From Podarcis raffonei (Eukaryota > Chordata > Lepidosauria > Squamata > Lacertidae), in the NCBI RefSeq assembly GCF_027172205.1, contig NC_070614.1, positions 52,392,001-52,456,000 of the forward strand: DNA of 64,000 bases. Direction: 5' to 3'. Positions 1 to 11,103 of this stretch are shown piece by piece (positions within the stretch are counted from its first letter, which is position 1; every line of letters starts with the position of its first letter). The translations under genes were made by a program, and so were the position numbers. Below the pieces are notes generated by a model. That model was not told where the DNA came from and made no database searches. It worked only from the letters and a program-made list of their open reading frames with translations.

Positions 1-48
1 CATAGCCCTTCGTCGGCCTAGGACAGCCTTCATCCGGCTGGCACCCTC

Positions 49-132
49 CAGCTACTTTGGACTACAAATCCCATCATCCAGAGCCAGCATTGCGCTGGCT
101 CTGGATGATGGGATTTGTAGTCCAAAACAGCT
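49..132. repeat. Fold-back MITE with perfect 33-bp stem
   Basis: Positions 56-88 and 94-126 are perfect reverse complements around a 5-nt loop. The arms carry the GGACTACAAATCCCATCATCC type of motif that recurs in other short inverted-repeat elements of the window (34.1-34.4, 35.2-35.4, 46.2 kb). It lies in an SLC2A4 intron. No open reading frame. Confidence 0.75.
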
Positions 133-230
133 GGCGAGCACCAGGGTGCCCTAGGCCTATCCAATGTAGATTTGACTCATCTTCTGTTGGGGCTATTTCA
201 TCTGTGGGTCATCGTTTCAGCTCTCGCATA

Positions 231-1180
231 CAGGGCCGGATTTAGGTTTGATGAGGCTCTAAGCTACTGAAGGTCATGGGGCCCTTTAGATGTCAAGCTG
301 TCCTTTGTCAACAAGAAATTGTCATTGTTTTTGTGCTGGATATATGCTATATGATAAGGTTAGCAGACAGTCCCTGGATTTACAAATCAGTCCCCATACA
401 AAATCCATTGAAGTTGAAAAGTCTCCCCAGATTCATTGAAAAAAATCTGGTAACCCTACTATATGGTAATTTATGGACCTAATAGGTATCTAAAGCCATT
501 TGCACATAGCAAAATATGTATTTTATCAAAGTAATTGCTACAACCAGTCCATGCAGAATGTAGGCATCCTATATATAGAAAGGAGCAAACCAGTGATATT
601 TTAGGGAGCAGGCGGGGCTCATGACTGACATCTAGGAGCCTACACAACACAAAACACTGTTGCTGTTTGTAGGTTTCATTTTATTTGTTTTTTTATCTTA
701 TATTCTGGAAATGTACATCCAGGTTGTTGTTTTCCTTTACATTTTTTGGGGGCCCCCAAGAGAGTGGGGGCCTAAGCTATAGCTTGTTCAAAGGTAAAGG
801 GAGCCCTGACCGTTAGGTCCAGTTGTGGCCGACTCTGGGGTTGCGGCGCTCATCTCGCTTTACTGGCCGAGGGAGCCGGCGTACAGCTTCCGGGTCATGT
901 GGCCAGCAGGACTAAGCCGCTTCTGGCGAGCCAGGGCAGTGCACAGAAACGCCGTTTACCTTCCCGCCGGAGCGGTACCTCTTTATCTACTTGCACTTTG
1001 ACGTGCTTTTGAGCTGCTAGGTTGGCAGGAGCAGGGACCGAACGACGGGAGCTCACCCCGTCGCTGCGGGGATTCGAACCGCCGACCTTCTGATCGGCAA
1101 GTCCTAGGCTCTGTGGTTTAACCCACAGCGCCGCCCGCGTCCCTTATAGCTTGTTTAGCTTATACGTAAATCTGGCACCG
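231..1180. mobile_element. hAT-type non-autonomous DNA transposon interrupted by a SINE
   Basis: It starts CAGGGCCGGATTTA and ends TAAATCTGGCACCG, an imperfect terminal inverted repeat. It is flanked on both sides by the perfect 8-bp duplication CTCGCATA (223-230 and 1181-1188), which is diagnostic of the hAT superfamily. No transposase is visible. A Sauria SINE (789-1144) is inserted near its right end. Confidence 0.9.
789..1144 (-). mobile_element. Sauria-type tRNA-derived SINE
   Basis: In reverse orientation: a tRNA-like head with box B GGTTCGAATCC, a conserved body and a TTTACCTTT-type tail. It is flanked by the 11-bp duplication TATAGCTTGTT (778-788 and 1145-1155). It is nested in the hAT element, so it is younger than that element. 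Confidence 0.9.
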
Positions 1181-1355
1181 CTCGCATATGCCTTGGACAT
1201 AAAAGGCAAGATACTAGGGCGGAGAGGGTATCCCTGGCTTTTGCCCTTGATTTCATCTTCCTAGTTTTAAAGTAGAATATTTTACGTATGTATACGGCAC
1301 ATTTGCTCGCGAGAGGGTTGACGCAGCGCCTCCCGTTTCTCTCCACGCACCGCAG

Positions 1356-1559
1356 GACCGTGTGCCGGCAATGAGCTACCTCAGCATGGTGGCCACCTTT
1401 GGCTTTGTGGCGTTCTTTGAGATTGGCCCGGGGCCAATACCCTGGTTCATTGTGGCGGAGCTCTTCAGCCAAGGTCCCCGCCCGGCTGCAATGGCCGTCG
1501 CCGGCTTCGCCAACTGGACTTGCAACTTCATCATTGGGATGAGTTTCCCCTCGATCGAG
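1356..1559 (+). CDS. SLC2A4: SLC2A4 penultimate coding exon
   Basis: 204 bp, the same length as I recall for the human exon. It is bounded by CACCGCAG before 1356 and GTGAGT after 1559, starts with codons for DRVPAMSY and ends with SFPSIE in phase 0. It encodes TM10 and most of TM11. Confidence 0.95.
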
Positions 1560-2797
1560 GTGAGTTTCAGCCGCTAGCCTGCCTCAGAATCATAGAACTG
1601 TAGAGGGTTTTTTGGGTACCCCCAGGGGTCATCTAGTCCAACCCCCTGTGTTCGTGAGCAGGATTGCACGTTGCCTGGTGCCTGAAAGCAGAGCCGGGCA
1701 TCAAATGGAAAGGAATGTGACACCCAGAATTCAGAGGATCTTCACTCTCACTTCTGGGGTGCCTCGGGGTTCCGTCCTCTCCCCCATGCTTTTCAACATC
1801 TACATGCAGCCGCTGAGAGAGATCATCAGGGGGTTTGGGCTGGGTGTTCATCAGTATGCGGATGAGACCCAGCTCTACCTCTCTTTCAAATCGGAACCAG
1901 TGAAGGCGGTGAAGGTCCTGTGTGAGTGTCTGGAGGCGGTTGGAGGATGGATGGCAGCTAACAGATTGGGGTGGAATCCTGACAAGACAGAAGTGCTATT
2001 TTTGGGGGACAGGAGGCGGGCAGGTGTGGAGACTCCCTGGTCCTGAATGGGGCAACTGTGCCCCCGAAGGACCAGGTGTGCAGCCTGGGAGTCATTCTGG
2101 ACTCACAGCTGTCCATGGAGGTGCAGGTCAGTTCTGTGTCCAAGGCAGCTGTCTGTCAGCTCCATCTGGTACGCAGGATGAAACCCTATCTGCCTGCGGA
2201 CTGTCTCGCCAGAGTGGTGCATGCTCTGGTTACCTCCCGCTTGAACTACTGCAATGTGCTCTATGTGGGGCTACCTTTGAAGGTGACCCGGAAACTACAA
2301 CTAATCCAGAATGCGGCAGCTAGACTGGGGACTGGGAGCGGCCGCCGAGACCACATAACACCGGTCTTGAAAGATCTACATTGGCTCCCAGTATGTTTCC
2401 GAGCACAATTCAAAGTGTTGGTGCTGACCTTGAAAGCCCTAAACGGCCTCGGTCCTGTATACCTGAAGGAGCGTCTCCACCCCTATCGTTCTGCCCGGAC
2501 ACTGAGGTCCAGCTCCGAGGGCCTTCTAGCTGTTTCCTCACTGCGAGAAGCCAAGTTACAGGGAACCAGGCAGAGGGCCTTCTCGGTAGTGATGCCCGCC
2601 CTGTGGAACGCCCTCCCATCAGATGTCAAGGAGATAAACAACTATCTGACTTTAAGAAGACATCTGAAGGCAGCCCTGTTTAAGGAAGCTTTTAATGTTT
2701 AATAGGTTATTGTATTTTAGTGTTCTGTTGGAAGCCACCCAGAGTGGCTGAGGAAACCCAGCCAGATGGGTGGGGTATAAATAATAAATTATTACTA

Positions 2798-2840
<43 letters not shown>

Positions 2841-3295
2841 TCAAACACATGGTTTATATACTTATGTATGTGTTTGCCTTGTACATTTATAAACATTTAT
2901 TTTATATTTGAGACCTTAGAATTCTTAAGTCAGGGTGGTTTCCCCGTCCTCGGAGGCTCAGGGGGTGACACGTACAAGAACAGGGCCTTCTCTGTGGCGG
3001 CCCCTAAGCTGTGGAGCTCTTGAGGTCCTGCGCAGTGCGAGACCTGGCAGGGCTACAGTTTCTCACACTCTTCTCTTCCTCCTCCTTGCAGGGAGCTCTC
3101 CACTCGTACGTCTTCCTCATCTTCGCAGCCCTTCTCTTTGTGTTCTTGATCTTCACGTACATCAAGGTTCCCGAGACGCGAGGCCGCACCTTTGACCAGA
3201 TCGCCGCTACATTCCGACGGACGCCATCTTTGCTAGAACGAGAGATCAAGCCGTACACGGAACTGGACGAACTGAGCCCGGACGCCCATGAATGA
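1356..3295 (+). CDS. SLC2A4: SLC2A4 (GLUT4) insulin-responsive glucose transporter, 3' partial (last two coding exons)
   Basis: Facilitative glucose transporter of the plasma membrane and insulin-sensitive vesicles. Two exons join in phase 0 (1356-1559 and 3092-3295) and give about 135 C-terminal residues: the [14 protein letters not shown] signature of TM10, [11 protein letters not shown] and NWT into TM11, then TM12, the VPETRGRTF sugar-porter motif and the cytoplasmic tail. The tail [21 protein letters not shown] matches the GLUT4 tail (human [21 protein letters not shown], from memory), including the dileucine and most of the TELEY-type sorting signal; GLUT1 and GLUT3 tails differ. Earlier exons lie left of the window. 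The neighbour is YBX2 in opposite orientation, as in mammals. Oddity: TELEY has become TELDE, so the tyrosine is absent while the acidic residues stay. The identification is firm. Confidence 0.95.
1586..1640 (-). repeat. CR1 LINE 3' fragment
   Basis: AATCATAGAACTGTAGAG and GGTCATCTAGTCCAACCCCC are the reverse complement of the well-known CR1 3' end. Confidence 0.7.
1700..2841 (+). mobile_element. L2-clade LINE, 5'-truncated, ending in an (ATT)n tail
   Basis: Reverse-transcriptase fragments are readable: [18 protein letters not shown], then HQYADE in place of YADD, then after a frame change [26 protein letters not shown] and [16 protein letters not shown]. These are L2-type thumb and C-terminal motifs. 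It ends with TGGGGTATAAATAATAAATT and (ATT)n at about 2793-2841. The YADE box and the frame change show it is dead. Confidence 0.85.
2935..3040 (+). repeat. LINE 3' fragment next to the SLC2A4 last exon
   Basis: ACAGGGCCTTCTCTGTGGCGG followed by CCCTAAGCTGTGGAGCTC resembles the C-terminal coding segment shared by L2 copies of this window ([14 protein letters not shown]). Confidence 0.5.
3092..3295 (+). CDS. SLC2A4: SLC2A4 last coding exon
   Basis: The acceptor is TCCTTGCAG at 3083-3091; the exon reads [11 protein letters not shown] through TM12, [13 protein letters not shown] and the tail, ending in TGA at 3293-3295. A LINE fragment at 2935-3040 lies directly before the acceptor tract. Confidence 0.95.
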   Translation, partial: GALHSYVFLIFAALLFVFLIFTYIKVPETRGRTFDQIAATFRRTPSLLEREIKPYTELDELSPDAHE

Positions 3296-3532
3296 TAGGG
3301 TTTGGGCAGGCGGCGAACCCTAGCGCCCAAAAGGCACGGCAAATGTGGACCGTGGTGTTCAGGGTAGCTGGCAAGAGGTACCAGGATCTGCCTAGCACTT
3401 TAATGGTGCCACAAGCCTTACTGGCGCGTGGTCAGAGTTGAACCCTATTTTTTTCTTTGATTTCATTAGGTCAGTTTTTAGCCTGGATGTGTTTTTAATT
3501 TCTTTTTTTTTAAGAAAGAAAGGAAAAACATT

Positions 3533-3538
3533 AATAAA
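3533..3538 (+). terminator. SLC2A4: SLC2A4 poly(A) signal (proximal)
   Basis: AATAAA about 240 bp after the stop, followed by a GT-rich stretch (3540-3570). A second AATAAA lies at 3655-3660. Either could end the transcript. Confidence 0.6.
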
Positions 3539-3654
3539 AAGCAGGGTGGGCATTGTGGGGCGTGGGGGACACAGACCCGTCGCCCCACTTTCTTTGTTTC
3601 GGAGAACAAGAAGCTCGTGGCGTCGAGCCAGGAGCCACGAGTTCCGATTCTGTA

Positions 3655-3660
3655 AATAAA
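3655..3660 (+). terminator. SLC2A4: SLC2A4 poly(A) signal (distal)
   Basis: AATAAA followed by GGATCGTGGGGG, a G/T-rich downstream element; 360 bp after the SLC2A4 stop codon. Confidence 0.5.
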
Positions 3661-4329
3661 GGATCGTGGGGGATTTGCACTGAGAGCGGACAGGAGGCTG
3701 ACGTGCTGTCGAGATCCAGGAACCGCATTCTCCCCAAAAGCAAAGTTCAAAGGCAGAGGCTGAATTTGAAAAAGGGACGGTGGACGGTGGGGTGGAAGTA
3801 ATAATTCTTCGGACAGCGACTAAATTAATCTTCCCACCGATTTTCGGGTTATTTATATGTTGACTCCATTTCCGCATCGAGCCAGGGCTCAGCCCTGACT
3901 TGCACAAGCAGCTGAGAAAAGAGTGCCCCAGAACATGTGCTGAGTTCTTTCCCGCTCACACCCTAAGGAGCCACGCTCAGGCCTCTCCCATCACCCCGTT
4001 TTGGGGTGTGGGGAGGGGTCAGGGCTTTTAGGCCCCAGGGCTGGCCCATCTCCTTCTAGAAATGAAGAACTGGAGGGTGGGTATGAAGAAAACCATCCTT
4101 GAATGCTCATGGAGAGGTGATATGGTCAGTAGTGACGTTGCTGGGGTCTCAAGCCCCCCCAAAAAACCATTTTCGCCTGCACCGTGGTTGCCTAGCAACA
4201 GCAACAATGGCTGCCCTGGCCGTGTTTAGCAACCACCATGTGTGTTGCCTAAACACTCCTTTGGCACAGTGAAGTAGGGCAGGGGGGGTCAGAATATAGC
4301 TCAGAACGGGAAGTAAGGGCACAGACCCC

Positions 4330-4600
4330 ATGTGCTTTAATCAGTGTTGGTTATGGGAACTGTAGTTTTCTAATGGTGCCGAATCATTGGAAAAAAAACC
4401 CCAGGTCCATTCCCAGAGTGGTTTAACAATCAGTTCCTCTTCATGGAGGACTCTGGGAATTGTAGTTCCAGGACAGGGACTAGCGGGGTCTCCTAACGAC
4501 GCTCAGCATCCGTTACAAACTACAGCTCCCAGGATCCTTTGGGGGCAGCCATGACTGTTTAAATTGGTATCAGCTGTGCTTTCAACGTTGTATAGCGTGA
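4330..4600. repeat. Cluster of short inverted-repeat remnants
   Basis: GGGAACTGTAGTTTTC (4356), GGGAATTGTAGTTCC (4456) and AAACTACAGCTCCCAGGATCC-like sequence (4517) are inward- and outward-facing copies of one motif, as in degenerate MITEs. Confidence 0.45.
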
Positions 4601-6660
4601 CTGTGGCCTAAGAGTAGGTGCAGAGAGGAGGATGCGTCACCCATTCTCCAGCTTTGAATGTCAAGGCCATCTCGGCGGATGCCCCCAACAGCTTATTCTG
4701 CACTTCTAGAACTCCCTCTTATGAGGAATATTAAACCACCGGCAAGGCCGCTTGCGGAGGATGTCACAGCAATCGCTTCCCCCCAGAACACCCCGGGAAT
4801 TAAGTTTTCTAGCGGTGTTGAGTTTTCTTTGGCAGCGCTGCCTGGTCTCCTGGTTACTTTGGTTAGCGTTTCGGCGCAGAGAAATGCAAACCGCCATGCG
4901 CCATGAATAAACCAAGAGGTCTCACTATGGGCAGAATCTAAAGTTACGTGAGTGGACTTCCTCGTGTGCAACAAGATTTCGCCTCCCTCCATCTACTCCA
5001 GAGGGTCCCGCAAACCTTCGAGAGCAGATTATGAGGAAGCAGTGAGAAGATGGTGACAGTCCCATCATGGAAGCCTGTTGCTCTCGAGAGCGCATGGACA
5101 GCGCATAGAACCCTGTGGTTTATAGGGCTCTATGGATGGTCCATAGCAGTTCAAAAAGGCTTCCCATGTGAAGAAGAGAATCTGTGGCAAGGATTCCCCC
5201 TTCCTTTATTTCTGTGTGGCTTGCTTACAAATTAATGGTCACATTTTTTAAAAAAAACACTCAATCTTAGGTGAGTTCATCCTCTATTATTGCCAACTGA
5301 TAAATGTTATCAGTTTGATTCCAAACGTATAGCTTGGTTTTCTGGAAGGCGAAACAGTAATTCGCTTGCAAAACAAAAACAGGGGAGAGAAAACCAGGAA
5401 GGCCTCTTGGTCCATTGCAACCTGAGCTGGTGGGAAGTCTTAAATTATCCGAAGGGCACCAGGTTGAGAAAGGCTGGTGTACATGTCCACTGTCTTAAAA
5501 TGGCAATAGCACTCACCTGAGAGGTGCCGGAACTGAGTTCCAGCTGGAAAAATGTCCTGGCCTCACCAGTTACGAAGCCCAACCCCACACCCTACCCCAA
5601 GGGCAATATTTGGGAAGGTGAAATAACAAGTTCTCTTCTAGGCAGAACAGCTGCAAGGATATGTATTTATATCGTTTGGCATTAATCGTAAATGGCAAGT
5701 ATTAAACCGCAGGGAACCTGGATAACCCAGTCGTTTTCAAGTATTGCCAAACTGGTTTGAAACCATTGGTGGTTTTCACCCTAAGCCTCGCAAGGACATC
5801 TTTGAAAACACGCTGAGCGTGGGAACACAGGGTTTCCTGGCTGGGAGCGATGGAAATTATAAAGGGATTTTAATGTTGTAGAACAGGTCCTGTGAAGCTG
5901 TGCCATCGGAGTCCACACCATCTTACAAATCCAGACTTGAACACGTGTAGTGAACTTTCTAGTGGTTTGAGCTTTGCACTGATTCTTCAGCACTTTTTAC
6001 CATGGCACTTAATCCCCAAGAGGGCTAGGACTTTTCTATTAAAGGTGGGCTTTTAAAACAAGAGCAAACGGACTGCATCACTCCATAGGCTACGTTAGCC
6101 ACCCAGCACTCAAAATACTAAATGGAAGCAAGAAAGGGAAAAAAGGGACGCCCACTTTGTAAAAAGGGTTTCCCTCGGGACTGTGCAAAGGATTCTGTTT
6201 TCTGTGTATTTAATCAGAGGAAGAGACTCTCGAGATTACAGGCATGTTTGTGTGTGCGTGCGCATGTTAATGTTTGTATTTCCAAGAAAAAAATATTTGT
6301 ATATAAAGAATAGACTCTTATACGGCTGTTGCTTGCTTTACATTCGTTCTCTCCAGTTCTAAATATTTAATGCATAAGCAATCTGTTCCAAAAAGTAAAA
6401 GGAACAGGATAGTTCAAAATGCCACACAGATAATAGGGGAGTTGAGTCTGCGCCGCTACTTCTTAATATTTTCCTTCTCCAAAGTCTGAATCCTAGCACT
6501 CAGTAGCTAGAGATACGGGCCTTCCAACTGCCCCTGCTTTTCTGGAAAGGTTAACAATGCCACAAGCTTCTTCGGTGATTGATCACTTGATCACTGTGAC
6601 CTGTTCAACTTTCAAGGAGTATTTGGCCCTATGTTGCACAACTCCCTTTTTGCTCAAGCC

Positions 6661-6905
6661 CAGGGGTCAGCATACTTTTTCAGCAGGGGGCCGGTCCACT
6701 GTCCTTCAGACCTTGTGGGGGGCCAGACTATATTTAGCGGGGGGGGGGAATGAACGAATTCCTATGCCCCACAAATAACCCAGAGATGCATTTTATATAA
6801 AAGCACACATTGTAAAAACACACCGATTCCCGGACCATCCGTGGGCCAGATTTAGAAGGCGATTGGGCCGGATCCGGCCCCTGGGCCTCAGTTTGCCTAC
6901 CCATG
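6661..6905. mobile_element. hAT MITE (CAGGGGTCAGCA family)
   Basis: Starts CAGGGGTCAGCATAC and ends GTTTGCCTACCCATG; perfect 8-bp duplication CTCAAGCC at 6653-6660 and 6906-6913. The same family occurs at 11249, 31572, 35612, 36626 and 60513. Confidence 0.9.
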
Positions 6906-7365
6906 CTCAAGCCCATTGCTGGACGTATTTTTGCATATGAGCAAAGAAACTGGCTGTACTCTCCCACCCGCAAAAAGTCAGTTTTTGCCAAAGAGAGAGC
7001 AACTGAGGCTGCTTAATTTTGCTGGGCCTTTACAGTACATGAAGATACGGGGTTGTTTTGGCTTAAGCTATGTCACCGGCCCATGTACTCTAGCGGTGTC
7101 TACTTGAATTAACGGCAGCTCCCATGTCTTTTACCCCAAGACTTCCTGCATGCATACAGCACCCTCCACTCCTAAGCTAAGTGGCTCCTTCCCAGGGACT
7201 TAAAATTGAGATTATCCCAGCAAACAAATGATGTTTCAGTTATATTGGACTCTACAATATCTTTATAGGAAGGCATTATTTATTACTGGTAGATGCTGGA
7301 AGTGCAAAATGCCATGTTGAGGCGTATGATGTGGGCATGTCCAGTGGGATATTCAAGGTGTTGAC

Positions 7366-8960
7366 AATGACATAAGAACTTAGGAGTGGATCAGACCAAA
7401 GACCCATGAAATCTAGTATTCTGTTCCCACGATGAGCAATCAGCTGCTTCTGGGAAGCATGCAAACAGGTCCCAAATGCAATAGCACTCCTGTCCTCAAG
7501 AACTGGTATTCAGAAGTAGACCCTAATGAGAACATCTAGCCATCACAGCTAGTAGACACCAATAGCCCTGTCTTCCATGATTTTGTCTTAATTCCCTTTT
7601 AAAGCCATCCAACTGTGCTCACACTATCGATTTGTGGTTTTATCTATGCACTGTTGGAAAACAGTAGTTCCTTTTGCCTGTCCCAACATTCCGGTTCCTT
7701 GGGTTCTGGAAAAGGAGACAAACTTTTCACTTTCCCCAAGCCATACATAATTTTTTACATCTCTTATCAGGTCAACTCTTGCTCACTTTTCCAAATTAAA
7801 AGCCCCAAATGTTCCAGCCTTTCCAGTTCCTTCCACAATGCTGTTTCTGAGATGCAGAGACTACAACTGTACGGAGTGTTCCAAGCATTACCACACCGTA
7901 GATTTAAGGAATTACAATATTGGCAGTTTTATTTTTGATCTTTTGCATAGTGCTCCTTAACATAGAGCTTGCTTTGTGTATATCTGAAGCTGAATTCCTT
8001 TTTGCCCCAATTTGCATTACTTTTATTATCATAATCAATTTATTAATTGCTTTCTAAACAACTGTCTCAAAGTGACGCATACTAAATTTAAAAATAGTTT
8101 AAATTGAGCCACATTTTAATGCCTACCCACCCAGTTTAGAGATCCTTTTGAAGCACTTCACAATCCCTTTTTCATTTTTTCGGCTTTGATTTATTTGCAT
8201 TGGATACTGCTGACCTCTAAACTCCAGATCTATGAATGTTAAAAAGCATAAATCCAAATTCAGATCCTTGGGGCACCCCACTTCTTACAGCCCTCCATGG
8301 GCAGAACTGCCCATTTAATTCTACTCCTACTTTAAGAGGACCTGTTATCCGATCCCATGGCCGTGAAATTTGGTGAGAAGTCTTTTGGACTCCCAAAAAG
8401 CTTTTGACAAGTACACAACAGGTGGCATTCAGCCAAGTCCTCCTCAGAGGAAAACCACCGAAATTAATGAACCTAAGATAGTAATGTCCATTAATGACAC
8501 CAGGCTAGACAGGACTTCCCTTTGCAGAAGTGATGCCGATTCTTTTTCAGCAAGACTTCTGTTTCCTTGAAAATTTCAACTTTAATCAAAACATACATTA
8601 AGTTTCCCAGAACACACATTAAGCAAAGTGGCCTGTAATATGCTGGGCTCCCTTTTGTTAAAAAAAACTCACTTGTGTTACAGTGATCACTTTCCTGTTT
8701 TCAGGTTCCAACACCAAACTTAAAGAGACAAGTTACGTATTTGGTGGAAAACCATAAATTTCACATTTCAGTTCTTCTAGAACTCTGGGGTAGGATATGT
8801 TTTGGACCCAGTGGTTTGTTAGCAACCGTGGTGAAACACACCGGACTTGGGCTTCGCTCCAGGACAATGATTTTTGACGCTACCAGTGGTTACTTAGGTC
8901 TGATGCTTTCCTGCTCACCACATTAGCAGAAACAGCAACTTCCTTTCTGCAAAAACACTC
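7366..8960 (-). mobile_element. Decayed CR1 LINE (reverse-transcriptase region)
   Basis: Read on the minus strand, the segment near 8625-8660 gives GSPAYYRPL, cognate of the CR1 motif GDPGNYRPVSL, and the segment near 8370-8420 corresponds to the LDFSKAFD region. The plus strand contains the widespread sauropsid antisense wording (GATCAGACCAAAGACCCAT, CTTGGGGCACCCCACTTCTTAC, TGGCCTGTAATATG). Many stops and indels; an old copy. Confidence 0.65.
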
Positions 8961-9359
8961 CCTTGGGAAGCAGTAAGTTAAGGAAATGTAAATTCCTTTT
9001 ATAGGCTGACGGAGAGTCCTGCTACTACAATAACCACTACATTACTGTCTGCACTTGAGGAAGTTAGGTGCCACCTTTCTAATATTTTAGAAGCCTCTTT
9101 TTAAAAAGCAGCCTAGTGTGGGGCTGGTGTTCCCTATGGCATTCTCCCTACTCCTGGAGAATCTCTGACTTCTATCCATCCAAATGTCAGTTGCGGCCCC
9201 TCTGCATAGTACTAAGCAAGCAGCAACACTTGCTGCCAGGAACTATTCTCCACTTCCTCCAAGTTATTTTTAAGTATCATGGGGTAGGTCTTCGGATTCC
9301 TTAAGATCAAGATCCTCCACATATGCAAAAACCAAGAGCTGTGGGGTAAAGGACAAAGC

Positions 9360-9757
9360 AGCACCTTAAGGCAACATTTATTTCCTTGTGGGGGGGGGGA
9401 GAAGAAAACACAAGGGACACAAAGTCTGTGCAATTTTTCTTTTTACTGACGCCCAAACTGCACACAATGGTTCACACAGGGTGTTCTTCAACAATGGGGG
9501 AGAAAAAAGTAACTGAAGATTCAACAGCCAGTTTATTTTTCTCAAACTGGCAAAGCTGTGGGAAGAGGGAAGACAAACCCCTCAGAAGGTTTTTAAAGCA
9601 AAGCGAGTTATCTTTTTGGTCAAACTCCCCCCCTCGGGTTTACTAATTTTTTTTTCACATTCAGGGCTTCAACAGCAGCAAAGGGGGTATTGGTGAAGTT
9701 TGGGGTCTCTTCAAGTGCAGGATGAGGTAACTTGGGTTGTAGGCACATTGAGGACAC
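9360..9757 (-). other. YBX2: Probable YBX2 non-coding last exon (3'UTR)
   Basis: A strong acceptor (CCCCCTCCACAG at 9769-9758) begins about 400 bp that end at AATAAA on the minus strand (9377-9382). A 3'UTR-only last exon is also my recollection of the YBX1 gene. Alternatively it joins exon 8 directly as a coding exon. Confidence 0.55.
9377..9382 (-). terminator. YBX2: YBX2 poly(A) signal
   Basis: AATAAA on the minus strand; another minus-strand AATAAA lies at about 9531-9536, inside the same exon. Confidence 0.6.
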
Positions 9758-9917
9758 CTGTGGAGGGGGAAAGATGTGGTCAGAGGCAGAAAGAGAAGCT
9801 GGAAGCAGCAACCTTCAGGGAGCAGAAGTTGTGGGGATGCATTTGCAGAATAGGACATAGGGCTGCTATTCCCATAAGGTAAATACCAAGCTCTAGCAGA
9901 AGTACAGAAGTTATGGG

Positions 9918-10345
9918 GGCATAATAATAATAATTTTATTTGTACCCTGCCCATCTGGCTGGGCTTCCCCAGCCACTCTGGGCGGCTTCCACAAAGATCA
10001 AAAATACACTAAGATGTCACACATTAAAAACTTCCCTGAACAGGGCTGCCTTAAGATGTCTTCTGAATGTCAGGTAGTTGTTTTTCTCTTTGACATCTGG
10101 TGGGAGGGCGTTCCACAGTGTGGGTGCCACCACCGAGAAGGCCCTCTGCCTGGTTCCCTGTAGCTTTGCTTCTCACAATGAGGGAACCGCCAGAAGGCCC
10201 TCGGCGCTGGACCTCAGTGTCCGGGCTGAACAATGGGGGTGGAGATGCTCCTTCAGGTCTACTGGACCAAGGCCGTTTATGGCTTTAAAGGTCTGCACCA
10301 ACACTTTAAATTGTGCTTGGAAACGTACTGAGAGCCAATGCAGGA
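9918..10345 (-). mobile_element. L2 LINE 3' end
   Basis: Minus strand: [41 protein letters not shown], and a 3' tail GGGTACAAATAAAATTATTATT. It lies in the intron between YBX2 exon 9 and the presumed last exon. Confidence 0.8.
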
Positions 10346-10849
10346 ATGCAAGTTTCAAGCATAAATGTTTCCCACAATAAAACCTTGAAAATTGTAGTTT
10401 ATGGTGAGAAACAAAAGTCAGTCTGAATTTTCAGCAAGAAGGTTTAATCCCTCTTCTCAGAGATAACCCCTCAAGCCTCTCAAAGCATCCTCTTGTGCCT
10501 TTGAGAACTTAGAATTAATTCAGGAGGTGTGACTTATTCCTTTGCCATGCAGCTCTTAAATGCTAAAAAGCTCCCTTTCAGAAGAGGCCGAAAACCAGAG
10601 ATGGGGCCCAGCACATCTTGCCATCTTTACTTATTCTTCACTTCTGAAATCATATGCCCAATGAAGCGCTATGACAACAGCAGTGGAACCCAAAGGAAGG
10701 GGAAGAAAAGCTAGCTTGCTTCAGGGATTTAGAAGTTTCCATTCAGACTGTTTCCTAGCAGATGTAAGGCACACAAGTGCATCAAATTTGGAAACCTTAG
10801 CAGACTGCTAACCTTTTAGGTCTCATCCAGCTATTAGCAGGGTTCGAGC

Positions 10850-10960
10850 CAATTCCTCTGGCTAACCCACCTCACAGGGTTGCTGTGAGGATAAAATGGG
10901 GAGGGGAGACCCCTTATGCACTGCCTGGGTTCATCGCAAGGCACAAAACAAATGTAATAA
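10850..10960 (+). repeat. tRNA-SINE 3' part
   Basis: AACCCACCTCACAGGGTTGC and TGAGGATAAAATGGGGAGGG are the 3' body shared with the SINEs at 20398 and 32474. Confidence 0.55.
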
Positions 10961-11052
10961 ATCAACAATATCTCTGTTCAGTTTTAGCATTCCTGCCCAG
11001 GCGTCCTTACCAGATCACAGCTCTTGGCATCCCCTCACCGTGTGCAGGTTCA

Positions 11053-11103
11053 TCACGCCAGTAGGGCTGGGGCCAGCTCTCCCCCAGGCTCAGGTGTTGA
11101 GAT
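11053..11103 (-). CDS. YBX2: YBX2 exon 9, terminal coding part
   Basis: Acceptor [24 protein letters not shown] then TGA at 11055-11053. The exon continues 14 nt to a donor GTGAGG (11038) or 42 nt to GTAAGG (11010). Either keeps the following junction within 55 nt of the stop. Confidence 0.7.
   Translation of the reverse strand: MSTPEPGGELAPALLA

Larger units (their letters stand above)
3700..9340. other. Intergenic region between the convergent SLC2A4 and YBX2 genes
   Basis: No supported coding exon. Contents that I recognise: a cluster of CTACAGCTCCCA/GGGAATTGTAG short inverted-repeat remnants (about 4330-4600), a hAT MITE (6661-6905) and a decayed CR1 LINE (7366-8960). The rest (about 4.6-6.6 kb) is unassigned, AT-moderate sequence in which I see no clear signal. 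Confidence 0.7.
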
